This document shows positions 16,305-24,791 of a stretch of DNA of 64,000 nt, piece by piece (positions within the stretch are counted from its first letter, which is position 1; every line of letters starts with the position of its first letter). The notes beneath the pieces are model-generated. The model searched no databases. It had not been told where the DNA came from and saw only the letters and a list, made by a program, of their open reading frames with translations. Position numbers and translations under genes: made by a program. The DNA is taken from positions 744,001-808,000 of the forward strand of contig NZ_CP195119.1 of NCBI RefSeq assembly GCF_052056915.1, in the 5' to 3' direction. Source of the stretch: MTP4 sp052056915 (GTDB taxonomy: Archaea; Halobacteriota; Methanosarcinia; Methanosarcinales; Methanosarcinaceae).

Positions 16305-18024
16305 GAGTCTGCTACAAATCAAGGATCTTAAATGTCACTACCTGACCGATACTGATACTGTCAGGGCTGTCGATGGCATTTCTTTTGAAATCGAAGAGGG
16401 AGAAATTCTGGGTATTGTCGGAGAATCAGGAAGTGGCAAGACCACTGTTGCCCTTGGGATCATGGGGCTTTTGCCGGAAAATACAGCCATTTCCGGGGAA
16501 ATTCTTTACAGGGAAGAGGAAATCTCTTCTTTGCCCGAATCCGGGATGGACAGGTTAAGATGGAAGGATATTGCAATCGTTTTCCAGAACGGCCTGGAGG
16601 TGATGAACCCTGTTATGAAAGTAGGGGTCCAGGTAACGGAACCAATGATAAGGCATCTAGGTATCAGCCCGGAAAAAGCCCGGAGTAAATGTGCCGAACT
16701 GTTCCGGACTGTAGGCCTCGACCCGAAATGGATGGATTCGTATCCGCACCAGCTTTCCGGGGGTATGAGGCAGAGGGTCCTTCTGGCAATGGCTCTTTCA
16801 TGCGATCCGAAATTACTGATTCTTGATGAAGTTACTTCAGCCCTTGACGCCTTTACCCGAAAGGAGATCAGGGACCTTCTGGTTGACCTTCAGAAGAAGA
16901 ACGGGTATACGATGTTAATGATCTCTCATGATATCACTTTTGTGTCATCCGTGGCGTCCAGGATTGCTGTCATGTATTCGGGAAGGGTTGTGGAAAGCGG
17001 CCCTGTAAGGGATATTCTCGTATCTCCCCGTCATCCTTATACCAGGGGGCTTGTCCATTCGACCCCGGATATTTTCGTTTATAAAGATTTATGGGGAATT
17101 CCCGGGGATGTGCCGGCCGGGGATGGGTTTAAGGGCTGCCCCTTCAGCCCGAGATGTACACAAAAAATCGATATATGCAGTAAAGCTCCCCCTGTCCTGG
17201 TGCCGACAGGAGGCGGGCGGGAAATTGCATGCCATAGAGGAGGCGTAGCAGGCCTTCTGGAAGCCAGAAACCTGAGCTTCAGGTATCGTCTGCCGAATGG
17301 AGAACATCTTCAGACAGTTGATAATGTCAATCTGGAAGTGAGAGAAGGGGAGGTCCTTGCACTTGTCGGTCAGACCGGTTCGGGCAAGTCAACCCTTGCA
17401 CATATCCTTGCAAACGTAATAAAACCCGAATGCGGAGAGGTCTTGTTTATGGATGGGAATGTCAGCGGGGGAAACTACGGAAACAGGTTCAACGGCATCC
17501 AGATAGTATTCCAGGACCCATTCAGCTCAACCAGCAACAGGTTTACCGTGCTTGATGCAGTCAAAGAGCCTCTTTATATCAATAAGATCGGGGCCAATGG
17601 TGACAGGCTGCAAATGGTAAAAAATGCCCTTGAACTGGTTCGTCTTCCCACTAATGATAATTTCCTCCGTAAATATTGCGGGGAACTTAGCGGCGGGCAG
17701 AGGCAGAGGGTTGCACTTGCCAGGGCAATGGTTATGGAGCCAAAACTCCTTATTGCCGATGAGATTACTTCGGCCCTGGACGTCTCAACCTCTGCAAATG
17801 TATTGCGCCTTTTAAAGGGCCTTCAGAACAGGAGAGGGTTTGCAATGATATATATTTCACATGACCTTTCCCTGACCCTGAAGATTGCTGACAGGATAGC
17901 CGTTATGAATTCCGGAAAGATTGTAGAGATGGGGAATTCCCACGATGTGATGCTTTCACCTTATGATGAGTATACAAAAAGGCTTGTGGGTTCAAGAATA
18001 GGGCTTTGCTGTCATAATCATTGA
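16303..18024 (+). CDS. ABC importer fused double ATPase (DppD-DppF type)
   Basis: 573 residues. Two complete ATPase halves: Walker A GESGSGKT at residues 40-47 with signature LSGGMRQRV and LLILDEVTSALD; then Walker A GQTGSGKS at about 359-366 with signature LSGGQRQRV and LLIADEITSALD. Between them is the oligopeptide-transporter C-terminal motif CPFSPRCTQKIDICSKAPP, whose cysteines bind an iron-sulfur cluster in some relatives. The usual two genes are fused here, unlike the separate pair at 57308-59022. It completes the import complex with the two permeases. Confidence 0.85.
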   Translation: MSLLQIKDLKCHYLTDTDTVRAVDGISFEIEEGEILGIVGESGSGKTTVALGIMGLLPENTAISGEILYREEEISSLPESGMDRLRWKDIAIVFQNGLEVMNPVMKVGVQVTEPMIRHLGISPEKARSKCAELFRTVGLDPKWMDSYPHQLSGGMRQRVLLAMALSCDPKLLILDEVTSALDAFTRKEIRDLLVDLQKKNGYTMLMISHDITFVSSVASRIAVMYSGRVVESGPVRDILVSPRHPYTRGLVHSTPDIFVYKDLWGIPGDVPAGDGFKGCPFSPRCTQKIDICSKAPPVLVPTGGGREIACHRGGVAGLLEARNLSFRYRLPNGEHLQTVDNVNLEVREGEVLALVGQTGSGKSTLAHILANVIKPECGEVLFMDGNVSGGNYGNRFNGIQIVFQDPFSSTSNRFTVLDAVKEPLYINKIGANGDRLQMVKNALELVRLPTNDNFLRKYCGELSGGQRQRVALARAMVMEPKLLIADEITSALDVSTSANVLRLLKGLQNRRGFAMIYISHDLSLTLKIADRIAVMNSGKIVEMGNSHDVMLSPYDEYTKRLVGSRIGLCCHNH

Positions 18025-18343
18025 GCAAAACCAATCTTATTTATATAATATATAAACTTGCACTGTTTATTTTTGTCAATGGAAGGTGAATTTTGAAAGA
18101 TGAATTTCTTAAAATTGTTCAAAAAGCTCGGTTTGAAGGTTTGTTTAGTTTGAAGGTTTGTTTATAGTTCTGAACGTAAATGGTTACACTTATATTATAA
18201 CCACGGAAGACACAGAAAACACGGAAGGTATGTGCCTCTATTTCCTTTATTCCGTGTTTTCCGTGCTTTCTGTGGTTAAATTTTCACTTGAGATTGGTGA
18301 AGGAATTTGGGTCATTGACTATAGTTTGAAGGTTCTGTTTGAT
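18025..18343. other. Spacer with imperfect long inverted repeat and direct repeats
   Basis: 28-base arms at 18199-18226 and 18250-18277 match at 24 of 28 positions (AACCACGGAAGACACAG type). They belong to the widespread ACCACAGAGGACACAGAG-like dispersed palindromes. TTTGAAGGTTTGTTTA occurs twice in tandem near 18130-18165 and again, changed, near 18325, on either side of the palindrome. Confidence 0.65.
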
Positions 18344-19336
18344 ATGAGTGCAATAATTGTCAAAGAGCTGACCAAAAAATTCGGGGAATTTACTGCCGTG
18401 GACAGTGTCTCATTTTCGGTTGAGCCCGGAGAGCTTTTCGGGCTTTTAGGCCCCAATGGTGCGGGAAAGACTACTATTCTCAATATGCTGACCACTCTCC
18501 TTCTTCCTACGGCAGGTGATGCCAAAATCGCAGGATATGATCTTAGAAGAAATCCTGGTGAGGTCAGGAGTAATATCGGAATAATATTTCAGGACCCTTC
18601 GCTTGATATAGGGCTTACCGGAAGGGAAAACCTTGAATTTCACGCCATGATGTACAGCATCGGTTCGGATGAACGGAAAAAAAGAATCCGGGAAGTGCTT
18701 GATGTCGTGGGCCTGGCTGAGAAGGCTGATATTCTTGTAGAAAATTATTCGGGCGGGATGAAGAGGCGGCTTGAAATTGCAAGGGGGCTTATTCATTATC
18801 CGAAGGTTCTGTTTCTGGACGAGCCTACTCTCGGGCTTGATGCACAGACAAGGAGATCAATATGGGACCATATCAGAAACCTGAACAAAAATTACGGGAC
18901 ATCTGTCATCCTCACTACCCATTATATGGAAGAAGCCGATTACCTCTGCGACCGCATTGCGATAATTGATCATGGAAAGATAATTGCACTCGATACTCCC
19001 TCAGGTCTGAAAAACTGCCTTCGGGGGGATTGTGTCAGCCTGACTATTGAGGGAAGGGTTGAGCTCATTGCTGATGCCCTCGAGGAAAAAGAATGGGTAA
19101 AGGAAATTGTTCCTAACGGAAAAACGCTTGATGTTATTCTATTGGATTATGGGAAAAATATTCCTGACATTTTCCAGACTGCCGGAAATCTGGGTATCGG
19201 GATCAGTTCGATAAATTTCAGCAAACCGAGTCTTGAAGATGTTTTTATCCGCCTGACAGGTTCGATAATACGGGAACAGGAGGGCAGCAGGCAGTCAGCC
19301 CGGCGGGACCGGATGAGAAGGAGGATGCTCCGATGA
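18344..19336 (+). CDS. ABC exporter ATPase, DrrA type
   Basis: 330 residues. Walker A GPNGAGKT at residues 36-43, signature YSGGMKRRLEIA, Walker B KVLFLDEPTLGLD, and the H-loop TTHYMEEADYLCD. The C-terminal ~100 residues are the DrrA-type extension. It forms a two-gene exporter with the next gene, overlapping by ATGA. The start ATG 18344 fits the family N-terminus (SAIIVKELTKKFG); a longer frame back to 18158 would run through the inverted repeat. Such exporters move lipids, drugs or polysaccharides; the substrate here is unknown. Confidence 0.85.
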   Translation: MSAIIVKELTKKFGEFTAVDSVSFSVEPGELFGLLGPNGAGKTTILNMLTTLLLPTAGDAKIAGYDLRRNPGEVRSNIGIIFQDPSLDIGLTGRENLEFHAMMYSIGSDERKKRIREVLDVVGLAEKADILVENYSGGMKRRLEIARGLIHYPKVLFLDEPTLGLDAQTRRSIWDHIRNLNKNYGTSVILTTHYMEEADYLCDRIAIIDHGKIIALDTPSGLKNCLRGDCVSLTIEGRVELIADALEEKEWVKEIVPNGKTLDVILLDYGKNIPDIFQTAGNLGIGISSINFSKPSLEDVFIRLTGSIIREQEGSRQSARRDRMRRRMLR

Positions 19337-20097
19337 TTCAGGGAAGAGTTGTATATGTGCTCTGGCGGCGTGAGATAATAAAGTATTTCAGGGCGAGATC
19401 CAGGATAGCGGGGGCCATTGGAATGCCGGCTTTTATGCTGATCTTTCAGGGTATGGGCTTTAGAAGAGTGGAATTTCCAGGCCTGCCCGAATCTATAGGA
19501 TATTTTCAGTATCTTGTGCCGGGTATTATCGGGATGACCCTTCTTTTTACGGCTGCTTATGCAGGTATGAGTGTCATAATGGACAAGCAGTTCGGATTTT
19601 TAAAAGAGGTTATGGTAACCCCTGCAAGCAGAGTCTCTATTGTTCTGGGGATGATCTCAGGAAGTGCAACCACATCGCTCATTCAGGCCCTTATTATTAT
19701 GATGATGTCGGTATTACTTGGTTTCAGGCTGCCTTTTCTTCCTGCAGTTCTGTCCTCTCTCTTGATAATGATTCTTATATCGATGATCTTTATAAATATA
19801 GGGTTGATTTTGTCCTCCGTACTGAAGGATTTTCATGGGTTCAGCACGGTTATTAATTTTATTGCATTCCCTCTGTTTCTTTTATCCGGAGCTTTATTCC
19901 CGGTTTCGAATTTGCCTGCCCCGATAAGGACTCTGTCTTATTTTGATCCGCTGACGTATGGTGTGGATGCTTTGCGGGGAGTACTGATAGGGCATTGTGA
20001 ATTCTCAATTGTCCTGGACGTAGGTATCCTTTTAATACTGTCGGCCCTGATGGTCTGCGCCAGTGCTTATTTTTTCCGGAGGGCGGAGATGGTGTAG
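19333..20097 (+). CDS. ABC-2 type exporter permease, DrrB type
   Basis: 254 residues with six predicted membrane helices and the ABC-2 pattern FLLSGALFPVSNLPAPIRTL followed by DPLTYGVDALRGVLIG near the C-terminus. It starts within the stop of the ATPase gene, so the pair is translated together. The 3' side enters a restriction-debris region. Confidence 0.85.
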   Translation: MIQGRVVYVLWRREIIKYFRARSRIAGAIGMPAFMLIFQGMGFRRVEFPGLPESIGYFQYLVPGIIGMTLLFTAAYAGMSVIMDKQFGFLKEVMVTPASRVSIVLGMISGSATTSLIQALIIMMMSVLLGFRLPFLPAVLSSLLIMILISMIFINIGLILSSVLKDFHGFSTVINFIAFPLFLLSGALFPVSNLPAPIRTLSYFDPLTYGVDALRGVLIGHCEFSIVLDVGILLILSALMVCASAYFFRRAEMV

Positions 20098-20209
20098 ATG
20101 TATTTTTGTTTTTAAACCGGAATAGAAAGGTTAGACTGCTGTTCAAAGATTGCTCGGGGAAGAATCTGGCAAAATATAGAAGATAAGTTATGAAATAAAC
20201 CAATAGATG
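20098..20209. other. hsd-leader debris
   Basis: The segment GGGAAGAATCTGGCAAAATAT resembles the leader found before the hsdS tails at 2793, 4679 and 5570. No gene is present. Confidence 0.4.
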
Positions 20210-20293
20210 GTCCTCTTGAGCGCAGCGAAAAGGACGGCGTACTCCCGAGGCGCAATTCGGGAAGGACACCGGGCTCCCGAAGCGGAACTCGGG
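20210..20293. repeat. Palindromic repeat R1, one and a half units
   Basis: A full R1 unit (20210-20262) is followed by a second partial unit containing the CCCGA/TCGGG hairpin (20263-20293). It directly abuts an hsdS scrap. Confidence 0.6.
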
Positions 20294-20322
20294 TGATTGA
20301 AGGGGCCGTCGCAGAAATATAA
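20293..20322 (+). pseudogene. hsdS C-terminal scrap, copy E (last nine codons)
   Basis: It reads VIEGAVAEI and TAA, the extreme end of the HsdS tails at 2921, 4322 and 4807. It joins R1 on its left and the R2 lead-in on its right. Confidence 0.55.
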
Positions 20323-20354
20323 TAAAAAAGTTATGGAAAACCGGCTGTTTGAGT

Positions 20355-20615
20355 GAAAATCGTTTAAAAAAAGAGATTTGGGAGTGCAATTTCTTATTTT
20401 TCATCAATTTTAGGGAAAAGCCGGGCGCTGGCGCGACCGGGGGCTGCTGACGGGAACTGGAAATAGTGAGGGCCGCCGGCTTTGAGCTGATAAATCCAAA
20501 AACGAAGCCAGGATATTCATACTAAGATTCTCAGAAAACAGGGCGGCCAGAATATTGTATCATACCGTTTTTTTCCCGCACGCAGTGCGGCTATAGCAGG
20601 AAATTACTGAAAAAG
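20355..20615. repeat. Repeat R2, copy 3
   Basis: Same block order as copies 1 and 2. The first hairpin has changed sequence but not position (GCCGGGCGCTGGCGCGACCG), and the second keeps CCGCAC/GTGCGG. The coding reading is interrupted by a stop (GCTATAGCAGG). Confidence 0.6.
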
Positions 20616-20766
20616 ACGAAAATTAAGCAAAAACCACACAACCATAAATTCTAACGGCTCATTAAACTCTTCAACTCCCCCGAATCAAAAATAAAGAGGC
20701 ATGTCAAAGGTTGCCTGGGGAAGTGGCGGGCAAATATAAAAAAGAAGTTATGAAACTTAACGGATA

Positions 20767-20818
20767 GTCCTCTTGAGCAAAGCGAAAAGGACACCGGGCT
20801 CCCGAATCGGAATTTGGG
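20767..20818. repeat. Palindromic repeat R1, long form, beside small RNA copy 2
   Basis: GTCCT/AGGAC hairpin, then CCCGA with a decayed partner (TTTGGG). The same neighbourhood (R1, then the candidate small RNA) is found at 5138-5290, so the two loci share more than the RNA alone. Confidence 0.55.
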
Positions 20819-20849
20819 TGAGAAAAGCGAATGATGATGTTGGGGGAAT

Positions 20850-20937
20850 GGACACCCGGATATTGGGGAGTGGGGGTATTGGGGGTGTTGAAAAGAGAAT
20901 TAAAAGAGGGGTCATGAAATGACCTTCCCGGATGCCC
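20850..20937 (-). ncRNA. Candidate small RNA, copy 2 of three
   Basis: The minus strand starts GGGCATCCGG and ends CCGGGTGTCC. Compared with copy 1 the differences on the 3' arm turn two pairs into G-U wobbles, so the stem is kept. The internal GGTCAT TTC ATGACC hairpin and the C-rich single-stranded stretch are the same as in copy 1. The TATA box at 20960-20968 begins 23 bases upstream of the predicted 5' end, as in the other two copies. Confidence 0.55.
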
Positions 20938-20959
20938 ATATTATAAATATTCATAATTG

Positions 20960-20968
20960 TATATAATA
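20960..20968 (-). promoter_or_regulatory. TATA box of candidate small RNA copy 2
   Basis: TATATAATA followed by GTAAAGG (plus-strand reading), with the same distance to the RNA 5' end as at 5310 and 25523. Confidence 0.5.
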
Positions 20969-21037
20969 GTAAAGGAGTACGGAAATTAGTTGTATATTAT
21001 GGAAGTACTGTGAAAGTTCTTACTGTGCACGGGAAAA

Positions 21038-21411
21038 TATGTTCTAAAAGTGGTCAATTGAGCGGTTAAGTCAAAGGTAATCTTTCAATCAAATTGAATG
21101 GATCAACAATGGGTCAGCAATAGGTCATAAACGTGCCAGGCGACTCAGTTCCAAAATCCAGTGATGGGTGTAAACTAAAAAATCACTGGATTTTGAAATT
21201 TGTTGTGATCCTTTGAACACGGCCTCTTGATTGAAGTCTTTAGATTCCGAATATTGAGTTTGATTGAAGAACGAATTCTTCCTGCAAATTCATTGATCCA
21301 ATCAAAAAATGCAAAAATCACTAGATTTTGGACCAGAGTCTCTTCCCGCCTTCGGAGATAAAAAGTAAATAGATATCCCTACCATAATATCTGCAATAAA
21401 GGGGTGACAAA
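21038..21411. other. Long leader of the hybrid-cluster protein gene
   Basis: About 370 bases without a gene, holding the inverted repeat listed separately. A weak TATA-like stretch and the site AAAGGGGTGA (about 21398-21407), a good ribosome site, precede ATG 21412. Confidence 0.5.
21152..21195. promoter_or_regulatory. 14-bp perfect inverted repeat upstream of hcp, with a third half-site
   Basis: CAAAATCCAGTGAT (21152-21165) is the exact reverse complement of ATCACTGGATTTTG (21182-21195), separated by 16 bases. A third copy of the right arm with one change (ATCACTAGATTTTG) lies at 21317-21330. This could be an operator or a hairpin in the leader RNA. Confidence 0.55.
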
Positions 21412-23031
21412 ATGTTCTGCTACCAGTGTGAAGAAACAATGAACGGGGAAGGCTGCACAACTAACGGCATGTGCGGTAAGAAAGGGGAAGTCGCAGACCT
21501 TCAGGACGATCTCATCTATGTGCTTAAGAGCATTGCATTCTACAACCAGAAAGCAAGAAAGGCAAAAATATCTGAAAAGAGCACTGATGAATTTATGCTC
21601 GATGCACTGTTCTCAACCATAACGAATACCGATTTCAGAGCGAGCGGAATTCAGGACCGCATTGACAGAGGATTCAAGGTTCAGAATGAGATCAAGCAGA
21701 AACTTCTGGATAACAATTTGCTTGATGAGAACGATCTTCCAGAGATCGCAACTTTGACCCCGGAAAACCTCAAGGAAAGGAACACCGGTGTACTTGCAAC
21801 AGAAGACGAAGATATCCGATCATTGAGAGAACTGTTGATTTATGGTATCAAGGGAATTGCAGCATATGGACATCATGCTATAATGCTTGGAAATTCCAAT
21901 AAGAAAGTCAATTCGTTTATAGAGGAAGGCCTTCTGGCAACCACTGATAACAGCCTGACCGATGAGAAACTCATCTCATTGGTACTAAAATGTGGGGAAC
22001 AGGGTTTTGATGTAATGGCAGCCCTTGACGCGGCAAATACCACTACATTTGGAAATCCGGAACCTACACAGGTCAATATTGGAACAAGAGGCAATCCCGG
22101 TATTCTCGTAAGCGGTCATGATCTAAAGGACCTGAAACAGCTATTGGATCAGACTGAGGAAACCGGTGTAGATGTCTATACTCACGGTGAGATGCTGCCT
22201 GCAAATGCATATCCTGAATTTAAAAAGTACGAACATCTGGTAGGAAACTACGGCGGATCATGGTGGAAACAGAGGCAGGAATTCGAGAGCTTCAACGGAC
22301 CAATATTACTTACAAGCAACTGTATAGTCCCTCCAAAAAAGGCCTACCTTGACAGGTTATACACTACAGGGTCCGTAGGTTATGACGGTGTCACACACAT
22401 CGTGGCTGAAGATGATAAGAAAGACTTCTCGGCCATCATCGAGCAGGCAAAGACCTGTGAACCTCCGGTACAATTAGAAGAAGGGACTGTCATGACCGGT
22501 TTTGCTTACAACTCCGTACTGTCTAATGCAGACAAGATCGTTGATGCCATCAAAGCAGGCAAGATAAAGAAGTTCATTGTCATGGCAGGTTGTGACGGAC
22601 GCCACAAGAACAGGCAGTACTACACAGATTTCGCAGAAGCGTTGCCCAAAGATACGGTCATACTTACCGCCGGATGTGCAAAATATCGCTACAATAAGCT
22701 TAACCTTGGGGACATTGATGGAATTCCAAGGGTACTGGATGCAGGACAGTGTAATGATTCATTTTCACTGATCATCATTGCACAGGGACTTATGTCCAGG
22801 CTTGGATTTGTAGATGTTAACGAAGCCCCGATCTCGTACAATATCGCATGGTACGAACAAAAGGCAGTCCTTGTGTTGCTTACCCTCCTGAGGCTTGGAA
22901 TACAGGATATTACCCTTGGCCCGACACTTCCAGCCTTTGTCTCACCGAATATCCTCAATGTACTGGTGGAGAAGTTCAATATAACACCGAACAGCACCAT
23001 AGAAGAAGACCTGGAGAGACTCTTAAAATAA
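21412..23031 (+). CDS. hcp: Hydroxylamine reductase / hybrid-cluster protein
   Basis: 539 residues. The N-terminal cysteines C3, C6, C15 and C21 (MFCYQCEETMNGEGC, then MCGK) bind the cubane cluster, and the later motifs NCIVPPKKAYLDR, TAGCAKYRYNK and DAGQCNDSFS provide ligands of the hybrid Fe-S-O cluster. The family acts as hydroxylamine or nitric oxide reductase in nitrosative and oxidative stress. The gene is monocistronic with a good ribosome site (GGGGTGA). Its leader has a strong inverted repeat that may be regulatory. Confidence 0.93.
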   Translation: MFCYQCEETMNGEGCTTNGMCGKKGEVADLQDDLIYVLKSIAFYNQKARKAKISEKSTDEFMLDALFSTITNTDFRASGIQDRIDRGFKVQNEIKQKLLDNNLLDENDLPEIATLTPENLKERNTGVLATEDEDIRSLRELLIYGIKGIAAYGHHAIMLGNSNKKVNSFIEEGLLATTDNSLTDEKLISLVLKCGEQGFDVMAALDAANTTTFGNPEPTQVNIGTRGNPGILVSGHDLKDLKQLLDQTEETGVDVYTHGEMLPANAYPEFKKYEHLVGNYGGSWWKQRQEFESFNGPILLTSNCIVPPKKAYLDRLYTTGSVGYDGVTHIVAEDDKKDFSAIIEQAKTCEPPVQLEEGTVMTGFAYNSVLSNADKIVDAIKAGKIKKFIVMAGCDGRHKNRQYYTDFAEALPKDTVILTAGCAKYRYNKLNLGDIDGIPRVLDAGQCNDSFSLIIIAQGLMSRLGFVDVNEAPISYNIAWYEQKAVLVLLTLLRLGIQDITLGPTLPAFVSPNILNVLVEKFNITPNSTIEEDLERLLK

Positions 23032-23149
23032 ACCCTTAAAAATGGAGACAAGGAAATATTAAAGACGTTTCAAATGAAAAGTGTCGAATTCCCAAACTCC
23101 CGGAATACCGAAACTATATAGCAAGAGACCATAAGTGCAGTAAGTGCAG

Positions 23150-23659
23150 TCAGGCCGTCATAAAAAAAATTCCATAATAATCTTCCCCAACTTTGATTTC
23201 GTAAAAATCTTTTTCGTCAAGGAATTCAGCTGTTCGGGTCCACTCTTCCGGACCCGTTTTAATAGGACTCCCTGAAGCTTCTATTGCTTCATTTAGCGCC
23301 GGGTATTCGTTAAGTTCTTTTTCAGTGACGACCGCATATTCTTCAGGCTCAAAGTCCAGTTTCTCAGCCTCGATCCATTTTGCACTGGAATGGCTCTGAG
23401 TGCTCAGGCCAAAAAAACCCACTGAGATAAGTAAAAGAGCGGCAAAAGAGGCAGCAAATGCCTTCAATGCAAAACCGAGCGAGCGTTCTCTGGAAAGGAC
23501 AATCCCCAATGCGAGCAGGGCCAGGTAAATCAAACCCATCAGATAAATTGACATTGGGGCATGGACCCCGCTCAGCACAAAGCCACTCAGGAAAAACGTA
23601 AAAATCCCCAGGAAAAAGAAAAGCACATATTTGTCCGCTTTACTGTCCGAATCATCCAT
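23150..23659 (-). CDS. Membrane protein of unknown function
   Basis: 169 residues with three membrane helices in the first ~100 residues (YVLFFFLGIFTFFLSGFV; IYLMGLIYLALLALGIVL; AFAASFAALLLISVGFF) and a ~70-residue soluble C-terminal domain that is acidic. No family is recognised. The ATG at 23659 is preceded at a distance by a G-rich stretch, and the upstream region is a 12-base tandem repeat. Confidence 0.65.
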   Translation of the reverse strand: MDDSDSKADKYVLFFFLGIFTFFLSGFVLSGVHAPMSIYLMGLIYLALLALGIVLSRERSLGFALKAFAASFAALLLISVGFFGLSTQSHSSAKWIEAEKLDFEPEEYAVVTEKELNEYPALNEAIEASGSPIKTGPEEWTRTAEFLDEKDFYEIKVGEDYYGIFFMTA

Positions 23660-23674
23660 GCAGGCGTCAGACCC

Positions 23675-23755
23675 CCATACTTGTTCCCATACTTGTTCCC
23701 ATAATTATTTCCATAATTATTTCCATACTTATTTCCACTTCCCACAATTATTCCC
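23675..23755. repeat. 12-base tandem repeat upstream of membrane protein gene
   Basis: About six to seven units of the type CCCATACTTGTT / TCCATAATTATT. On the minus strand the array lies just before the ATG at 23659, so it sits in the promoter or leader of that gene. Confidence 0.8.
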
Positions 23756-23969
23756 ACAAGGAACAGGTAACTTAAATTCCTCCAATAAAAACTTCCCGTA
23801 ATAATATACACACTACGTATTTGCTATTTTCTCCGGCCTTTTCGGAATACCCCTGAAGCTTCCTTAGTAGTTTCAAATACCTTTAAATGGTTTGCAGACA
23901 TTTTATATAAACAAAAAAATATTAATATATATTTAGAACGCCGGATCCGTGAAACGGGGGGTTGAGCGG

Positions 23970-24572
23970 ATGAACTTCGGATTCCATATCAACAAAAAAG
24001 GGAACAAGAACGAGTATAAAGAAAAGGATTCATACCCTGGCAGCAGTCCTGAAACTCAGGTGTTCACCTTTGAAGGGGAGTTCAAAAAAGGGTTTTTGCT
24101 TCAAGGAGCGGCTCCTTCGATAATCAGGGCTTTTGGTGGAAACAGGGGAGTTATGGATTTAGTCTACTACGGGCTGACAGCTTTTACTCTGTGGTCGTCC
24201 GTGGTCCTGGCATTCGGGTACTTCCCGGCTTTCCTTGGAGAAAGCAGGCTGTACAGGTACCTGGTAATAGGGCTGGTTTTCGGAATATTCCTATTCTCCA
24301 AACAATTTGCAAGGATTATTGAGTACCACAAAGAGACCCAGTGCAGGAACTGCGGGATGAGCGCTGCCTGTGAAGAATTCAAAAAACCGATCCTTAAAAA
24401 AGAAATCAGCCCCGAAAGCATAACAATCACCCTAACCTCTTACTGGAAATGCGGGCTCTGCGGGTATGAAGATACCAGGACCTACCATTCAACATACAAC
24501 GCGGAAGGGAAACGTGAGGCAACAAAAACCCTGGCTGACCCCGTGCCAGTAGAAGAAAGAAAAAATCCCTGA
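23970..24572 (+). CDS. Membrane protein with one zinc ribbon (type A, shortened)
   Basis: 200 residues. N-terminal soluble part, two membrane helices (LTAFTLWSSVVLAFGYF and YLVIGLVFGIFLF), and ribbon 1 of the family (CRNCGMSAACEEF with WKCGLCGYED). The second ribbon seen at 5837-10435 is replaced by a short tail. ATG 23970 is chosen because GGGGGTTGAG precedes it closely; an in-frame GTG at 23949 is less likely. It is convergent with the related gene ending at 24792. Confidence 0.65.
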   Translation: MNFGFHINKKGNKNEYKEKDSYPGSSPETQVFTFEGEFKKGFLLQGAAPSIIRAFGGNRGVMDLVYYGLTAFTLWSSVVLAFGYFPAFLGESRLYRYLVIGLVFGIFLFSKQFARIIEYHKETQCRNCGMSAACEEFKKPILKKEISPESITITLTSYWKCGLCGYEDTRTYHSTYNAEGKREATKTLADPVPVEERKNP

Positions 24573-24667
24573 CCCTGTTTATGCCTTATTGGAATGAGGG
24601 AAAACAAAATAATGTGGAGTAGAACAAAACCCGAAAAAAGTTCCGAATAACTCAAGGGACTTTACTC

Positions 24668-24790
24668 CTGAAACCCGGGAAACCCTGCTACTGAAACCCG
24701 GGAAACCCTACTACTGAAACCCGGGAAACCCTGCCCCTGAAACCCGGGAAACCCTACACTACTGAAACCCGGAAAAACCTACCCCTGAAA
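24668..24790. repeat. 23-base tandem repeat with CCCGGG core between convergent genes
   Basis: CTGAAACCCGGGAAACCCTG-type units begin at 24668, 24691, 24714, 24737, 24762 and 24785 (23, 23, 23, 25 and 23 bases apart). The array fills most of the space between two convergent zinc-ribbon genes and may serve as a shared 3' region. Confidence 0.85.
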
Positions 24791-24791
24791 C

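Noticed and set aside
18158..18343. Longer start for the DrrA-type ATPase
   Set aside because: The extra residues are encoded by the inverted repeat element and are absent from the family.
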